Shown here in pieces: positions 21,481 through 35,700 of a DNA stretch of 64,000 nucleotides. Both the position numbers and the translations under genes were made by a program. Numbering within the stretch: the first letter of the stretch is position 1; every line of letters begins with the position of its first letter. The notes beneath the pieces were generated by a model, which saw only the letters and a program-made list of their open reading frames with translations, was not told the DNA's origin and did not search any database. This stretch comes from Mytilus californianus (taxonomy: Eukaryota; Mollusca; Bivalvia; Mytilida; Mytilidae): assembly GCF_021869535.1 (NCBI RefSeq), contig NW_026262659.1, forward strand, positions 3,162,001 through 3,226,000. Reading direction: 5' to 3'.

Positions 21481-22616
21481 ACAATAGCTGTACAGCATTA
21501 ATACATTGATTTAGTTTTGTTTAAATTAAAATATATTCAAAGATCTGATTATGATGTTAAATTGATAAACTTTAATTTAGAATAAGTTTATTTAATTCAT
21601 CCACAGGTTTTTAGAGATTGTATCTTAATTTGCAGGCAATATAAACAATATCACCATACAACTTAAAATGTGATATCCCCTTTATACTATTTTTTTCTAC
21701 AGGTACACCGAACCTTGCAAATCAAATTTGTATATATAAAATAATTTAGGAAAGGTTTCAAGTAGGGGTAATGAAATTCCTGGCTAAATAAATTACCTGT
21801 GATACATACTTTATGTTCATTGAAATATAAAATCACTAGATACACGGACTTGACGAAGGAGCTTGGATATAGTAACACCATAAGACAGGGCAATCATTCA
21901 AAAATACACAGATCGGCCAGATACACTTATTACTAAAATTATTATTTGAAACGCAATATTTACATTCGAAGAATGCGGACCTCGACGAGAACACCTTTAC
22001 CTGATAAACTTTCGCAATGACATATGAAAAAAAAAATGTTGTTAACGCATTATCTTGTTATTTCATTGTTGGATCTTTATTTCTAGTATCCTTTTATTAG
22101 AAAAAAAGTTTTTGAAACCAGTACTCACTCAAGCAATTATACATTTTAATTCTCTGATCCGGGATGACGTAGCAGCTTGTAAGATGCACCAATCGGGCAT
22201 CACTGTGAGTGTAGCGATTCCTTGGATAACCATATAACAGAGGGTAACGTGTTATTACAGAACCTGTTTATTATTGGCAATAAACATTTTACATCAGTTG
22301 ACAACAGATGTGAAAAAGTTAAATTCTTTTGACTTCGTAAAATGTAAATTTGTACAATTTTAATTTTACTAATAATTGTTATAATATATATTGGACATAT
22401 TACACATTTCATAACATGGAATAAAAAGGATTATTCTTTGAGAATAGGCTCGTCACTGTTTCTTTCGACTCAGTTTGGTAGATTATGTGAATGAATTGAA
22501 GGACTCCTGTTCTCCAGAACCAATATTGAAGTTATTTGTTTTCGAACAGGTTTCATATTTTTTTCATCGCACAACTTTTTATTGTTTATTCAAAAGCCAT
22601 AACCATTGTGTATTCA
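21481..22616. other. No gene seen; possible 3' end of the minus-strand receptor-like gene
   Basis: AT-rich. Two minus-strand AATAAA hexamers (TTTATT at 22578-22583 and 22585-22590) lie about 460 bp beyond the stop at 23050 and are candidate poly(A) signals. Open frames here resemble nothing known. Confidence 0.35.
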
Positions 22617-22720
22617 TTAAAAAACGAAAACAACACTTTATAAATTTCTTGCGTCCAAAGCGTTTTTCTGGATTTTCTGAGGAATGTTCAAAGCTAAATA
22701 TTTAAAAGTCAAGGATGTAT
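22617..22720 (+). repeat. Family J repeat, left copy
   Basis: Shares GAAAACAACACTTTAT, GCGTCC..AAGCG and TTTCTG blocks with 23955-24060. The two copies are in the same orientation and bracket the foldback element. Confidence 0.65.
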
Positions 22721-23730
22721 AAAGCTGTGGTCACACCTTACCGGATAGCTCGAACGGACGCCGACAGATGAAAAAAAAAGTTTATCGTTGACAAAATTTG
22801 TATCCGTTGGGTGTCCGTTGGTATACTGATCAAAGAAAACGAGCGGGTAACGAATGCCTAACGGACACTCACAGGATATGCAACGTACGAGAAACTGAAA
22901 TGTACCGGAGGACAGAACGGACGTCGAAAGTACATCCAACGGACGAGTACCGCATAAAACGAACACCTAACGGAAGCGTACCGGATAAAACGAATGAACA
23001 AGATTAGCGGAAAATTAAAAGCGATAATAATAATACATATCTTTCAGGACTAAGCAATGATCTTGCCCACCATCTCCTTTGTTTTCTCTTTCTTCTCCTT
23101 TCGACAACTAGTAGGTTTATATTTGCAACATTTAAGTTCAGTCGGACCTGAATAAGAGCTGCTTGATAGTGAAGACATGCTTTTACTCCAAGATTCATCA
23201 TGAGTAATAGACTTCATGACACTCAAGAAATCTGACATATCAATAATTGTTATTTCTGAGTAACGCGAAATTTTAAATTGGCATTTATCTGTTTTACATT
23301 CGGTAGGTATCCGTTATCCTTCTGTTCATGTCCGTTTCCCATCCGTTCATCATCCGTTTTATCCGTTATACGTCCGGTAGAAGTCCGTTGGTGAATTTGT
23401 CTACCGGACTTCTAACGGATGTATAACGGACAAGTAACGGATAGAAAACGGAAACGAAACGGACAAGTACCGTACAAAACGGACGCCTACCGAACGTTCA
23501 ACGGACACTTCATCCGTTGGACGTCCGTTCAAAGTTTTGAACATGCTCAAAATTTTCCTCACGTCAGAACAGACTTCGACGGATAAAACGGACGCTAAAC
23601 GGACATGAAACGGAAATGGCCGGACGTCTAACGGATAAAAACGGACATATAATAGACATGAACGGATTGAAAAAAAGTTATCTGTTCGGCATCCGTTCGA
23701 GCTATCCGTAAAGGTGTGACCGAGGCTTGA
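22721..23730. mobile_element. CGGAC-rich foldback element
   Basis: The ends are inverted: GGTCACACCTTACCGGATAG at the left against the reverse complement of CTATCCGTAAAGGTGTGACC at the right, with similarity continuing for about 60 bp (TCGAACGGACGCCGACAGAT against TCGAACGGATGCCGAACAGA). Both arms (about 22721-23010 and 23285-23730) are dense in ACGGAC/GTCCGT hexamers in the opposite sense, and the right arm has a further internal palindrome near 23370-23425. The central ~270 bp lacks the hexamer and contains the last coding exon of the receptor-like gene. Confidence 0.85.
23050..23255 (-). CDS. Receptor-like gene exon 8: cytoplasmic tail, inside the foldback
   Basis: Begins in the required phase after GCGTTACTCAG and encodes ITIIDMSDFLSVMK, a Ser-rich stretch, two cysteine-containing turns and a Lys/Glu-rich end KEKKEKTKEMVGKIIA, then TAG. 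The acceptor's pyrimidine tract is weak. The exon lies entirely in the hexamer-free centre of the foldback element. Confidence 0.65.
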
Positions 23731-26700
23731 GACCTGAAACAGTTGAAGAGTTATTTGACTAAAACGGACCTTGAAATAATAGCCAAATTTATCTAAGGTT
23801 GACTTTGCCTGAGGGAGTTAAAACCTTAGTTCTATTTTAATTTCTTTATTTATCAACGGACATGTTAAATAATGCTTGTTATAAATCATGTCAATACGCA
23901 AGCACTAACTACTGAGAAGATGATACCCTTGATATCAACCAAGTGCTGTAAAAAATGAAAACAACACTTTATTAATTTCATGCGTCCGAAGCGCATTTCT
24001 GAACTTACCTTGATCAGGAACACTCAAAGACGAATATTTGTGAAGGATGTAAAGGAACCAGATAGATGAACAAGTTACTTTTACCTTTTTTCTTTCCTAA
24101 TTTACGTTCTGTAATCAACACGAAGAACACAATCGCTGCAAAAACATAAAAACAAAAATCCTCAAAACATCTTTTATGATACGAACTAAATGTAAACACT
24201 ACACAACATTCCTTATGCACAATACACTATTCTAAATGTACCACTATACACCATACACCATTATACCAAACACAATTATACAATACTAAATACATAACTA
24301 TACCATACATGTTTTTTGGGAGGTATAAACCATTCAAAAACTGTTTGACTCTTCAACAATAAAATAGAAGTGATTTCCAATCATGTTTGTAATAAAACAT
24401 ACGCTTGATTCATATTGGTTGAATTTCAACATTAATCTACAACAATAAGATATATGAATTTTTAATAAATACTATTTTGACAATATTTCACTTTAAAGAA
24501 TAATTGACATAATCCTGTTCTTTAAATTGATCTCATAATGATTTTAGTTGTTCATTCATTAGTTCTTTAGTTTCATATCGTGTATGGGAAACACCACTAT
24601 ATTGAGCCTTTGTTTAGTTCGTTCTTTAAACTAAGCCATTAGAATCAATGATTTATTGAATTTTATCCTTTTTTTTATATTTCAATTAAAGTCTATGTGC
24701 ATATAAGTAACATTATGTAATAACCAAACGAAACAAAAAAAAAAGATGTTAATGGTCAAATATCTATCTTTGGAATTCATTTTTTAAGGATTATACAACT
24801 TGCACGAATTTGAGGTAATAGCTGTAATAATAAATTTCGTACCGCTCACTGTCGTAAATCGTTGATTTACACAAAATAACCCCCAAATAAAACTGTACCT
24901 GCATATGCTAGAATCAGAAGAATAATTGTGCTCGCTGCAATCGAACTGGTCCGCAGCTGTTTCCCATTTTCTAAAGAGTAATTAAGATTCATCATTATGA
25001 ATGAAATGGCAATGCGAAACTTATTGCAGGAGTAAAACAATTTGTGTGTAGGTGCAAAGGAACGTATGCGTATGAACTTAACTGGTTGGTGTTTTTTCAA
25101 AAGTATTTCAGTTTTCAATTTATGTAATAATGAATAATTTAAGTTCGTAACTGTTTCAGTTAAGGCTTATTATGTTTTTCAAGTGACAGATTCGTATCAA
25201 AAAGAAATAGAAGCGGAGGATAACAAGGGCACATTCCAAACTAGTAAGTCGAAGGGAAACTGACAACGCCATGGCAAAAAACGAACAGTTTACAAAGCAC
25301 AACTTTTAAAACTTAAGATTGAGCAACACGAATCCCACCAAAAAACCGGGAGTGATCCCAGATGCTCCAGAAGAGTAAGCCGACATCATATATATAGCAT
25401 AACATTACATATAATGTTAGCTTTATTTCGTTCTTCCTGTATAGATCCTGAAGTCTGTCTCAAATGAACAAAGAGCAAGTTGACATGACAGTTGTTTCCA
25501 TTGGACGGGCGACTTATTTGTTGAAAAATACTTCCCAATTACAAAACAAATAAGATACCCCCTAACGTAGGTTTAAAGCAGTTTAAATTTATTTCTAAAG
25601 ACCGGTTTAGTTGGTGATAGGTCTGTTGTTTATAGTTAGCACACAGTTATAAGTGAATGAATGGCGGAAAAGGCAACAAACCGATTATGCATATTTACCC
25701 GCATTCGTTTTAACTTCTGTAATCTGTAAACCACCTCTACAAATTAAGCACAAACGAAATATAGCAGAAGAAAATCTAAAAATTCGTCGTATTAAATCTC
25801 CTTGTTACAACTACCATCTTTTATTGTGAAATTAAAAAAAAAGTTATATGCCTCAATGAAGCAGTAACATGCGGTTTTTTGCTACTATATTAATCACGTG
25901 TCTATAATGGTATCATAGTTTACATTTATCTTTGTTTGACATTCTTTAAAATCAAGATAATAGTTAATACTGTAATACTGTGTGTGTATTTTTTAATATT
26001 TGTTGCATAAATTGATTTTTACGCACATTAGTCCACTTATCGAAATTAAGATTAGGAATGAAAATCTAATCAACACTGGTTGAAACCCGACATGCACAAG
26101 TGTGCCTGTCACAAGTCAGGAACCTCACCAGTGGTTATCTTATGTCAACTTATTGTTATTTTGATTATTTTGCAACAGATTTTTAAGCGTTCCTGGTTGA
26201 TGTACTCAATACCTTTAAATAGCTAAGAATGATTTAGAATTTGACAAAGTGTTATGAAACACCAGTTCTTTCTATTGTTGAAGAATGAGTTACAGATAAT
26301 GCATATTTAAAGGGTTTTCTTGTTGTATAACACACCACAATGTGTGTTATACGACAAGGAAAACCTTAAAATATTACTGTCAAAATAATTATTTTCTGCA
26401 AAGATTTGCATGATTTGCATCCTATTTTACCGACCACACTAAAATGGCATATTCTTTTGTGGTGCGTTCATGTTGATGAAAATAAAATACCCAAAAGCGC
26501 TTCTTACGCAACAAATGATGCGATCGAAGTATACATTTTACGAAATCGTCCATCTTGGTTTAGTTTAGATGGATCTTTGTTTATCTGAACAGCTCATAAA
26601 AGACTGTACAATATATAATAAAGTGATGTTCATTCTTTTAGTAAATTTCAGACTTTTCCAATGCAGCCATTTACGTACTGTTTAGAATATTGGCTAGGGG

Positions 26701-29700
26701 TCAATTCAGATTTCTTCAGGCTATGTTCAGACAGGCAAGTAGTTGTCATTCACCTGTACGGTACATCAACATACTTATTTGTTTTTAATTTTCTCAACTA
26801 TAATGGATTGACTCCAAGCCGAATGTCTACACAGTACTGAATTTGCATCTGAAAAATAATTTAAGCCCTTCACAGGACTTTTAGGTTAAGACTTTTCAGA
26901 TGATGTAAAATGCCTGTTTAAGACTAATACAAATTTCTTGCCAGCTTGACGGATGACTAAAAGTATGTTGCAGTTGTCGAAGGACATGGTCCTTTTCTAA
27001 ATCTGATATCTTCTATCAGATGAACTCACTTCATTCTCTTTTCCGCAGGAATGATATCTTTGAATATGTTTTGTTACCGAATATGAACTTGTAAAATACC
27101 ATCAGTTGGAACAGAATGTCTACATTTCAGGTTTCTCGTGTAGTGTTTAATGGATTAATGTTTGATTTTATTTTTCTGCCGGTATAATCTCTCTTAAATG
27201 AATGTTGCTCGCCGGATATCTCCTTTTTACACAAATAACAACTCATTTTTCTCCGACCTTTAATTCCACAGCACTATTTTAAACATTCAGTAGAAATACT
27301 ATATAATGAAGGGACCGCTAAATTCTTTTATTTGTAGACAGACAATTATTTAGAAGCCATACCTTTCGATAACTATAAGAGGACACTTCGAGTCAACATG
27401 GTGTTTTTCCTCAACACATTTATAATCTGAAACAAATAAATATTTTTTTTTCAAAACAGTGAATGTGTATCTAAAGAAGACCTTGAAACTCCTGACACTA
27501 ATCCATAAGCATTCATATAGCAATCCATATTTTTGAATTTCGTTGTATATTATACGATACAATTTACCATTCACTGTCAATATCAAGGTCTTAAAAATGG
27601 CATCGGCCACTATTAACGTTGAATAGTAGTTACATTGGCATGTGGTAAAAACATTTAATTTGTTTATTTATAAAAAGTCCTGATTATTTACAAAAGCTGC
27701 ATTGCTAAAATAATTTTCGGTATCTTTAACAGTGTATTTCAAGTGGTGTATCTTTAAGAGGCCTTTACATTGTGAGTTTGATCCATTATATTAAAGGAGT
27801 ATATCTATAAACATAATTGCACAGTTAACAATAATCCCCATCGCAGTACTAATCATTTGACAGACTACATAACTTCAAAAACTTATACCTGAAGTTCATT
27901 AAATGGTCATTAGCTGTCAAATTTATATTCATCGATTTGACACGAATTCTCATATTCTCAAGACCAAATGACACAGAAATTAACAACTATAGGTCACCGT
28001 ACGGCCTTCAACAATGAGCAAATCCCATACTCCATAATCAGCTATAAAAGGCCACGAAATGACAATTGAAACGAGAAAACTAACGGTCTAATTATTTTTT
28101 TCAAATAATTAACAATAAACGAACATGTTACACAGCATCAAACGAAAACCACTACATTACAGGATCCTGACGTGGGACAGGCACATACAGAATGTAGCGG
28201 GGTTAAACTCGTTTGAAGGCACCAACTATCCTCCTAACCTGGGACAGTGGTGTAACAGTGCAACATATGAACTAACTCTAAAAACCAGTTGAAAAAGGCT
28301 TAACTCATCAGATGGATACAAAAAATGTACATCTAACAAAAAGTGGATGTGGACGGGTACTAATACATCCCCACAAACATAAAGGCACTAAGTACAGATC
28401 TATGAGTAGTCGCAGTTACTGACAGCTAGTTCAAAGCCAATACTATCTAATAAAAAAAATCATGCATCTAAGACTAAAATATAAATCAGTTCACATCCAA
28501 CTTCCAATGGATTTAGTCTAAAAACTTCATAAACAATCAAGAGAAAAACATGACCTTGTGCAATGCTAAGATACAGGTATCGACATATTGTTAATGTGCA
28601 TATGTATGTAAAAATAATATTAGTTTGATTTTAATTTACTGATAACAAAAATAATATTAAAACCAATAAAAACAATATTCAAAGATCTAATTACAGTATA
28701 TATTTGATTTATTTAAAGTAAGTATAGTATTTGATTTATTTAAAAAGAAGTTTATTTTTACAAAATTGAACAAAATTGGCTGCGCGTGCATTCTAAAAGT
28801 GAATTATTATTTCACTTTTTTCACTTTCATTAAAAATTTAAAAAAACGAAAATCTTATTTTAATTGTTTTATATCTCGTACCTAATGCGTCTTTAATACA
28901 TGTTCTTAAATTAATATATACATATTTTTAACATAGGTGTTGATTGCTTTAATCTCTTTAGTATGGTTAAGCACTAAAAGGGATGCGAAAGATACCAAGG
29001 AACAATCAAAAGTCGAAAATCAACTGACCACGTCATGACTAAAAAAGAAAAAAGAAAAAAAGAGCAATCAACAAACAACAGTTCACAAACAGAACATAGA
29101 AAACTAAAGACTGGGCGGCACGAAACCTACCAAGCACTGGGGGTGATGTAAGTTGCTCTTGAAGGGTAAACAAACCCTTCTCGACATGTGGCATTCTTCT
29201 TGTTGCTCATGCAAGTTCAACCTGGTGATATTTCTAATTCGATAGGTAACATTCGGGGGAAATGGGATAGGACTGTAGAAGACAACTGGTATGTTCAAAT
29301 TGTCGTAACTGCAATCCCGTCATCTTTTCCCCGATTGTGACTTACCGAATAAGACTTATCAGCGGGTTTGTTCTAACATGAGCAACACGACGGGTGCCAT
29401 ATGTGATGCAGATTCTGCTTACCCTTCCGAAACACCGGAGATCACATCATGTTTTTTGGGGGGTTTGAACAAATGTTGCTCATTTTTTGTTTGTTTTGTT
29501 TTTTAGTTTTTAGCCATGGCGTTGTCAGTTTATTTGCGACTTATGCGTTTGAATGTTCCTTTGGTATCCTTTGCCCCTCTTTTCTAGGAAGTTCTTTTTT
29601 GCAGTCAGCCTCATATGAATTAAGGAACAAGTCGATAAGAAGAGGACCACAGTTGGTTCTCATGGGAATGCTGATTGTTTGTAAACAAACACGTTTACCC

Positions 29701-32700
29701 TCGAATTTCTAATAAACTCCTTTTTCAAAATCAGGATATTATTCAACGCTAGGCTCAAACCTGCTAAGGCAAAGTTGACTTTATATTAATTTGACCAAAC
29801 TGTATTAAATCCCTTGTTGTCATATAGTTCATAACTTATTAACACATTAAAACATCCCTTGTTTTGAGAAAAGTTAGACCTTCTGATAAAAAAAATCAAA
29901 ATATCGTTCACAATCGAAACATTAGCTGAATAGAAAATCAGCAGGTCATTTAAGATACCTTGTCATCTTATTCTTAAAAATGGTGAAAACGGATCTAGAA
30001 GGAATCTGTCAAAAAATTATTTGAGCAAATAAACAAATATAGCAGATATTTTGGTATAACATTTAGAAGTCAATATTAGGGTGACTTTAAGATGAAGAAC
30101 AGCAATACAAGCGCTGTTCCTTTGCTTTTCGTGTGTTTTTGCTGTGCATGTACTGATTTTGTGTTATGAATGGATACCCAATATACTTTGTTTTTCTATT
30201 ATACATGCGTATGGTAACTGTGATAAGATGATTGAGGCTGTGTATTTTCTCATGGACAAAATTTATCAACATTTAGGCAATAGAGGTATCAAAAGGATGA
30301 GGCTGTAGCTATTTCGATTGGCTCCTTGTTAAAAAGATACTTGTTCCTGTATTGTTATGAAATGGATGTAAAGTAAACGTCCGTCTTTATTCTATTTTTT
30401 TTAGGAAATAGTTTATGGCATGTACACTTAATACTGATGATGTTTTGGCTATAGATAATAAGGAACTATACCGTAATACATGCATTTGTATGCACCTGTC
30501 AGGAGCCTGTTGTTCCGTGGTTGTCGTTTTTGGGGTGGTTCATAGGCGTTTCTCGTTTATTATAAAGATTAGACCGTTGGTTTTCCTGTTTCAATTGTTT
30601 TACACTAGTCATTTTTTTTACCTTTATAGCTTGTTGTTCGGTGTTAGCCAAGGCTCCGTGTTGACGGCCTACTTTGACCTATAATTGTTACTTGGATGGA
30701 GAGTTGTCTAATTGGCACTCATACCACATCTTCTAATAATTATAAAAACACCGCAGAAATTTTCCCGATGGTACTAACTTTAAATTGATCTTATATTGAT
30801 AGCAATACTTGTCTTTTTCTATTTGGATATTTGAGTTTCACAGACCTAATTATGTATTTTCATTCATTTATGAAAACTGATCGTCCTACATATAATCATG
30901 TTGTTTATACGGTTGATGACTTGTTAATTTTAACCCGAATTAGGCTGATAATTAAGCATCCGAAAACTCAAATCATTAACTATGATAATTTGAGCTTTGT
31001 AATAGCTATCTGACCTTTGTCATGCTGATTGTTGGTGTTGTTCTTAGATTAGAACCGATCTTATGAATCAAGTCCTTCTACTTAATTGACATTTTACAGT
31101 GTGTTTAAATGTTGTACTGTTTAAATGCTAAGGTTAGGATCATTTGAATTCTCACAAACACTTTAATTAAAGAATCATTTCTTTTTGACAAACAATTTTG
31201 AAGTGTAGTATACAAATAATGAAATAATTTGATATTGATTAATTAATTTATATAATCACATACTTCATTTACTGTAAATTCATTTGCGACCAAGTGTAAA
31301 GTGTAGTGAAATTCTTTCAATGTCCGTAATGTGAATTTTGAAATACTCCAACATAGTTGCTGTTAATTCATCGACAACATATTGATTAAGATATAAAGAT
31401 GAACTCGAACCCTTTTTACATTCACTGGCAAAAATGTTCATTAATATAGTAATTATAAAAACAAACAAAAAATCAGAAAATTCTCATAACTTAGATAATT
31501 ATAGATAATAAATTTTGAACTTTAATATAATTTCCAATAGTTGAACATAAGTAAAAATATAACGATATCAAGTAATTCACACTTATTTTCCAACATTATA
31601 TTCTTACATAAATTATGTTGGATGCGTATTGAATTCCTGTGGAGTGTGTCAGAACATGGTTAAATTTATTAGTTGAAATTATGCTTTGCAATCAATTTCA
31701 GTAACTGTAATTTTTCATAGAACCACTTTTGTGGAGGTAGCTTTTCCTTTATGTTTCTTAGTTTCGATCCGATCAAAGATTAAGAAACATGTTTAACGTC
31801 GACACATTCTTGATGTGTCTGTCCATAGCGGAGTCAACGAGTATCGCCGTTAGTTGCTGTAAGTCATAATTACTAATTGGGTTCATCCGACTTTTGATAA
31901 GCTGATTGTTTTGTTAATGTGTGCCTTCTTATGGCAAGAGCGTTTTGATGTACTTGTTACTTTCATCATATTTTGAATACTGTTTAAGTAGTTTGCAATA
32001 TTGATAGGATCTATAATATTTGTTCCTACACTGTCGATCATAGGTAATTTAAGTTCTTATTAGTACCACCAGTATTTTTAATTGAAAATAAACTAATTAT
32101 GTTTTGTTAAGTATTGTTTTAAAACATTAGAGCTAACTTCGATACTTGGCTTGTCGACTTATTCGTTTTCTTCAATGAGGAAGACTACAAATACGGCATT
32201 TCCAAATAGAAATGAATTGAAGCTAGTAGTATCAGTTTTGCTATTAATAAAGTGATCAAATTTACTTTTTGTTTATGAAAAGTAAACATTTATGAACAAA
32301 CTTGATGGCATATATCCAATTAAAGGATACAACAGATACAGTTAAGTCTGCCTCATATCTTGACTTACATCTAGAAAGATTGACAATGAGGGTCAGTTGG
32401 AAACAAAACTTTACGACAAAAGAGATTATTTCAGCTTCCCAATGGTGAACCTTCCATTTCTATGTACTAACATCCCAGCAGCGCCTGCATACGGAGTATA
32501 TATCTATCAGTTGATACGATATTCCAGGGCTTGTATTTTCTATCATGATTTCCTTGATAGAGGGTTGCTGCTCACAAAGTTGCTATTAAACCAAGAGTTA
32601 CAAGTGGTGAAGTTGAAGTCATCCCTTCGTAAGTTTTACGGACGCCATCACGAGTTGGTTGACCGTTATGGAATATCCGTTTCACAGATGATAACGGATA

Positions 32701-35700
32701 TGTTCTTAATGTCGTAACTACAATCCCGTACCCTTTTCCTGAATGTGACCTACCAAATTAGACTTATTACCGGGTTTGTAATACCACGAGTCACACGACG
32801 GGTGCCACATGTGGAACAGCATCTGCTTACCCTTCCGGAGCACCTGAGATTTGGGGGGTTCGTGTTCCTCATTCGTTAGTTTTCTATGTTGCTTTTTGTA
32901 TACTATTGTTTGTTTATTGGTCTTTTTCTTTTGCAGCCATGGCGCTTTCTGTTTATTTTCGACATATGAGTTTCAATGTCCCTCTGGAATCATTCGCCTC
33001 TCTTTTAAATGACACAGAAAAAAAAGGTCAGACATTTTAAGCAATGTCTGCATCCTACTTCTTTTCGACAAGCATTTTATTTTGTTATATCCATGCAGTA
33101 ATGCAAGATATTAGGCCTGTGATAAAGTACAAGAACGGCGAATCTAACATTTGGATTTCAATGTCATCTAATTGATTTGTTCAATATATAATGGCATACG
33201 ATGGTCTTAAATTGTTCATACGATTGTCCTTTGGTTGAGGATTAATTGTCTCATTTAGATTACACCCGTCTTCTTATTTTTGTATTGATGATTAATTCCT
33301 ACATCACACATGTAACAACTGCATATTGAGGATTTATCTTTCTATTGCTACTGTGTATTACTAAACCATTTGTATACTACTTCACAACTAAAATTTAGAA
33401 TTGCAAAGGTAATCAATTATCTCTTTATTATATCAAAAAAAGTATGACCAACGTAGCTACAAAAATCTTGTTTGAAGAAGGCACAATCAAAACTAAACTT
33501 TGATTAAAACATCAAACACTCTGAAACTGTTACGTTTGTAGTTTGTGTTTTTTTTTTCAACAAAAAATCGACATTCCTATTGAAACAAATTGTTCTTATC
33601 TTCTTGTTGGCTTGTTCCTTTATTTATATAGGACCTTCTTTATAGAAGAATAAAAAAAATCAGCATTATCCTTTAACTTTATATTCAGCCATATAGAGGA
33701 TGCTCTTTCACTATTTAGGTAAACGTTTGATGACTATGTTGAATGCATCTATTCTAGCAAACTTAAATTAAAGGACACACCAGGTACATTTAAGGCGGCT
33801 GCATCATATCTTGATTTACCTGTAGAAATTGACAATTCGGGATGGTTCAATAAATAATTTTGAGACAAAGGAGATGATTAAGATCAAAATATGCACTTTC
33901 CATTTCTATGTAGCAAAATTCCTGCAGCGCCTACATATGGTGTTTATATTTCCCAGTTGAAACGATACTTCGTTGCATTTCCTATCATGATTTCCTTAAA
34001 AGTGAGTTGGTGTTTACAAGGAAGCTTTTTAACCAAGGTCTTCTAGGTGGTGCAGCTAAAGTAATTCGTTCGAAAATGTTACGGACTTGGTTGACCGTAT
34101 TGAAATATCTATTTCACAGTAGACGATGGAAATGCTGCAACTGTCATAACCAGACTCTCGTTTTCTTGTCATCGAATATAAAACCAACGAATTAGACTTA
34201 AAACGGAGTTAAAACTTACATGAGTAAAATGACGATTGCCATGTGACGAGGATGATCTGCTTACCCTCAAGGAGCAACTGATAACATCAGCGTTTTTTTT
34301 TTTTCGTTTATTTTGGAGGGGGGGGGGGGTGTTCCTCAGTCACTTTCGTTTTCTATGTTGTGATTTGTATACTGTTGTTTGTCTTACGTTAGCTTTTTTC
34401 TGGGTTTTGCCATGGCTTTGTCAGTTTGACATCGACTTATGAGTTTCAATTTCCGTTTGGTACCGTCCTCCTCTCTTTGATGTCATATTAAAATTTACCT
34501 GACGTCAAAACTGAACCACCAGGACATTTACTGATGTAACATGAACAATCCTCCTGTAATGGTGAACAAGAACAGTTCTGTTTTGGTCGTTTGATGAATT
34601 TATATCCTTTCGTGTAATCGCAACGACATGTTCTATCTCCAATGAGCGACCCATTTTTGACGATAACTTGGCCTTCTCCTTCACACAACGACTTTTGATT
34701 CAAACACTCTCCACTTACATTTGACCATAACCGGAAAGGCTGATATCGTTCTGACGAACAGTCTACATTTCGCAGATTACCAGTTATAACATATTTTTCA
34801 CCTGAAATTAAATTAAGATTTTAGGTCAAGAATAATAAAATAATATGGAGCAGTTGTATAGTACCTAAAAAATAAATGAAAACCATTACTATAAACTATA
34901 AAACAGTAAAAGTCATAACGATAACTGAACAATCTGGATTATATACATTTTGAAATTCTTCTACATTATTAATCTGTTTCAATATTTCTCAATGCTAAAT
35001 TACTCTTAACTTATTATCGACGTATTGTTTGTGTTAACGAAGTGCACTTAATTTTGAATCAATGTGTATGTATTGTGTACTTTTTAGAAAGCCGTTTTCT
35101 TTCTGAAACCTCTCAGTAACATAAACCATAATTAACACAAGGTGTCCCATGATGGCAAGTGTGTTATTGTTATTCATATTGCTTGGAACTTTAGAGATGT
35201 TGCTTAGAGTTTCCGGTGTAAACGTATATTTGAATGTGGCTTGTATGTAAGCTATATTGTTCTATGATTTTTTTCAGCAATTTGATTGGTTGTTGCTTGA
35301 TTAACGAATAATTTAAACAACAACATATTTAATAAAGGACACCTGATATACTGATAATGTTAACTTGCTGACAGAAATTTCAAACACACTTTAACAGCAC
35401 CGAAAATATCACTGCAAAAAGATGGTCTCCAAAAATGTTGTGATGAGATATTTTTAACCAGTGCTTTGTCTATAAAATGGGAATCGTAGATATAAATTTC
35501 TTGTTTCGGGTTATAATAATTTATACTTTTGTGAAGAACCACACTGATTCTATCAGAAAATATACAGAAGATGATATTATCAAACTGCTGGACTTTTTGA
35601 TTGACAATATATTTGTTGAGTTTAGAGGATTGATATTTCAACAGTCAGTCGGTATTCCTATGGGTACTAATTGTGCACCCTTACTGGCCGATTTGTTTTT

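Noticed and set aside
29104-29298. 64-codon minus frame
   Set aside because: Lies wholly in a PLE-1 tail; other tail copies do not keep the frame open.
31280-31468. Minus frame with coding-like segment VVDELTATMLEYFKIHITD
   Set aside because: The phase does not fit between exons 3 and 4 of the receptor-like gene, which already join perfectly, and no good donor follows.
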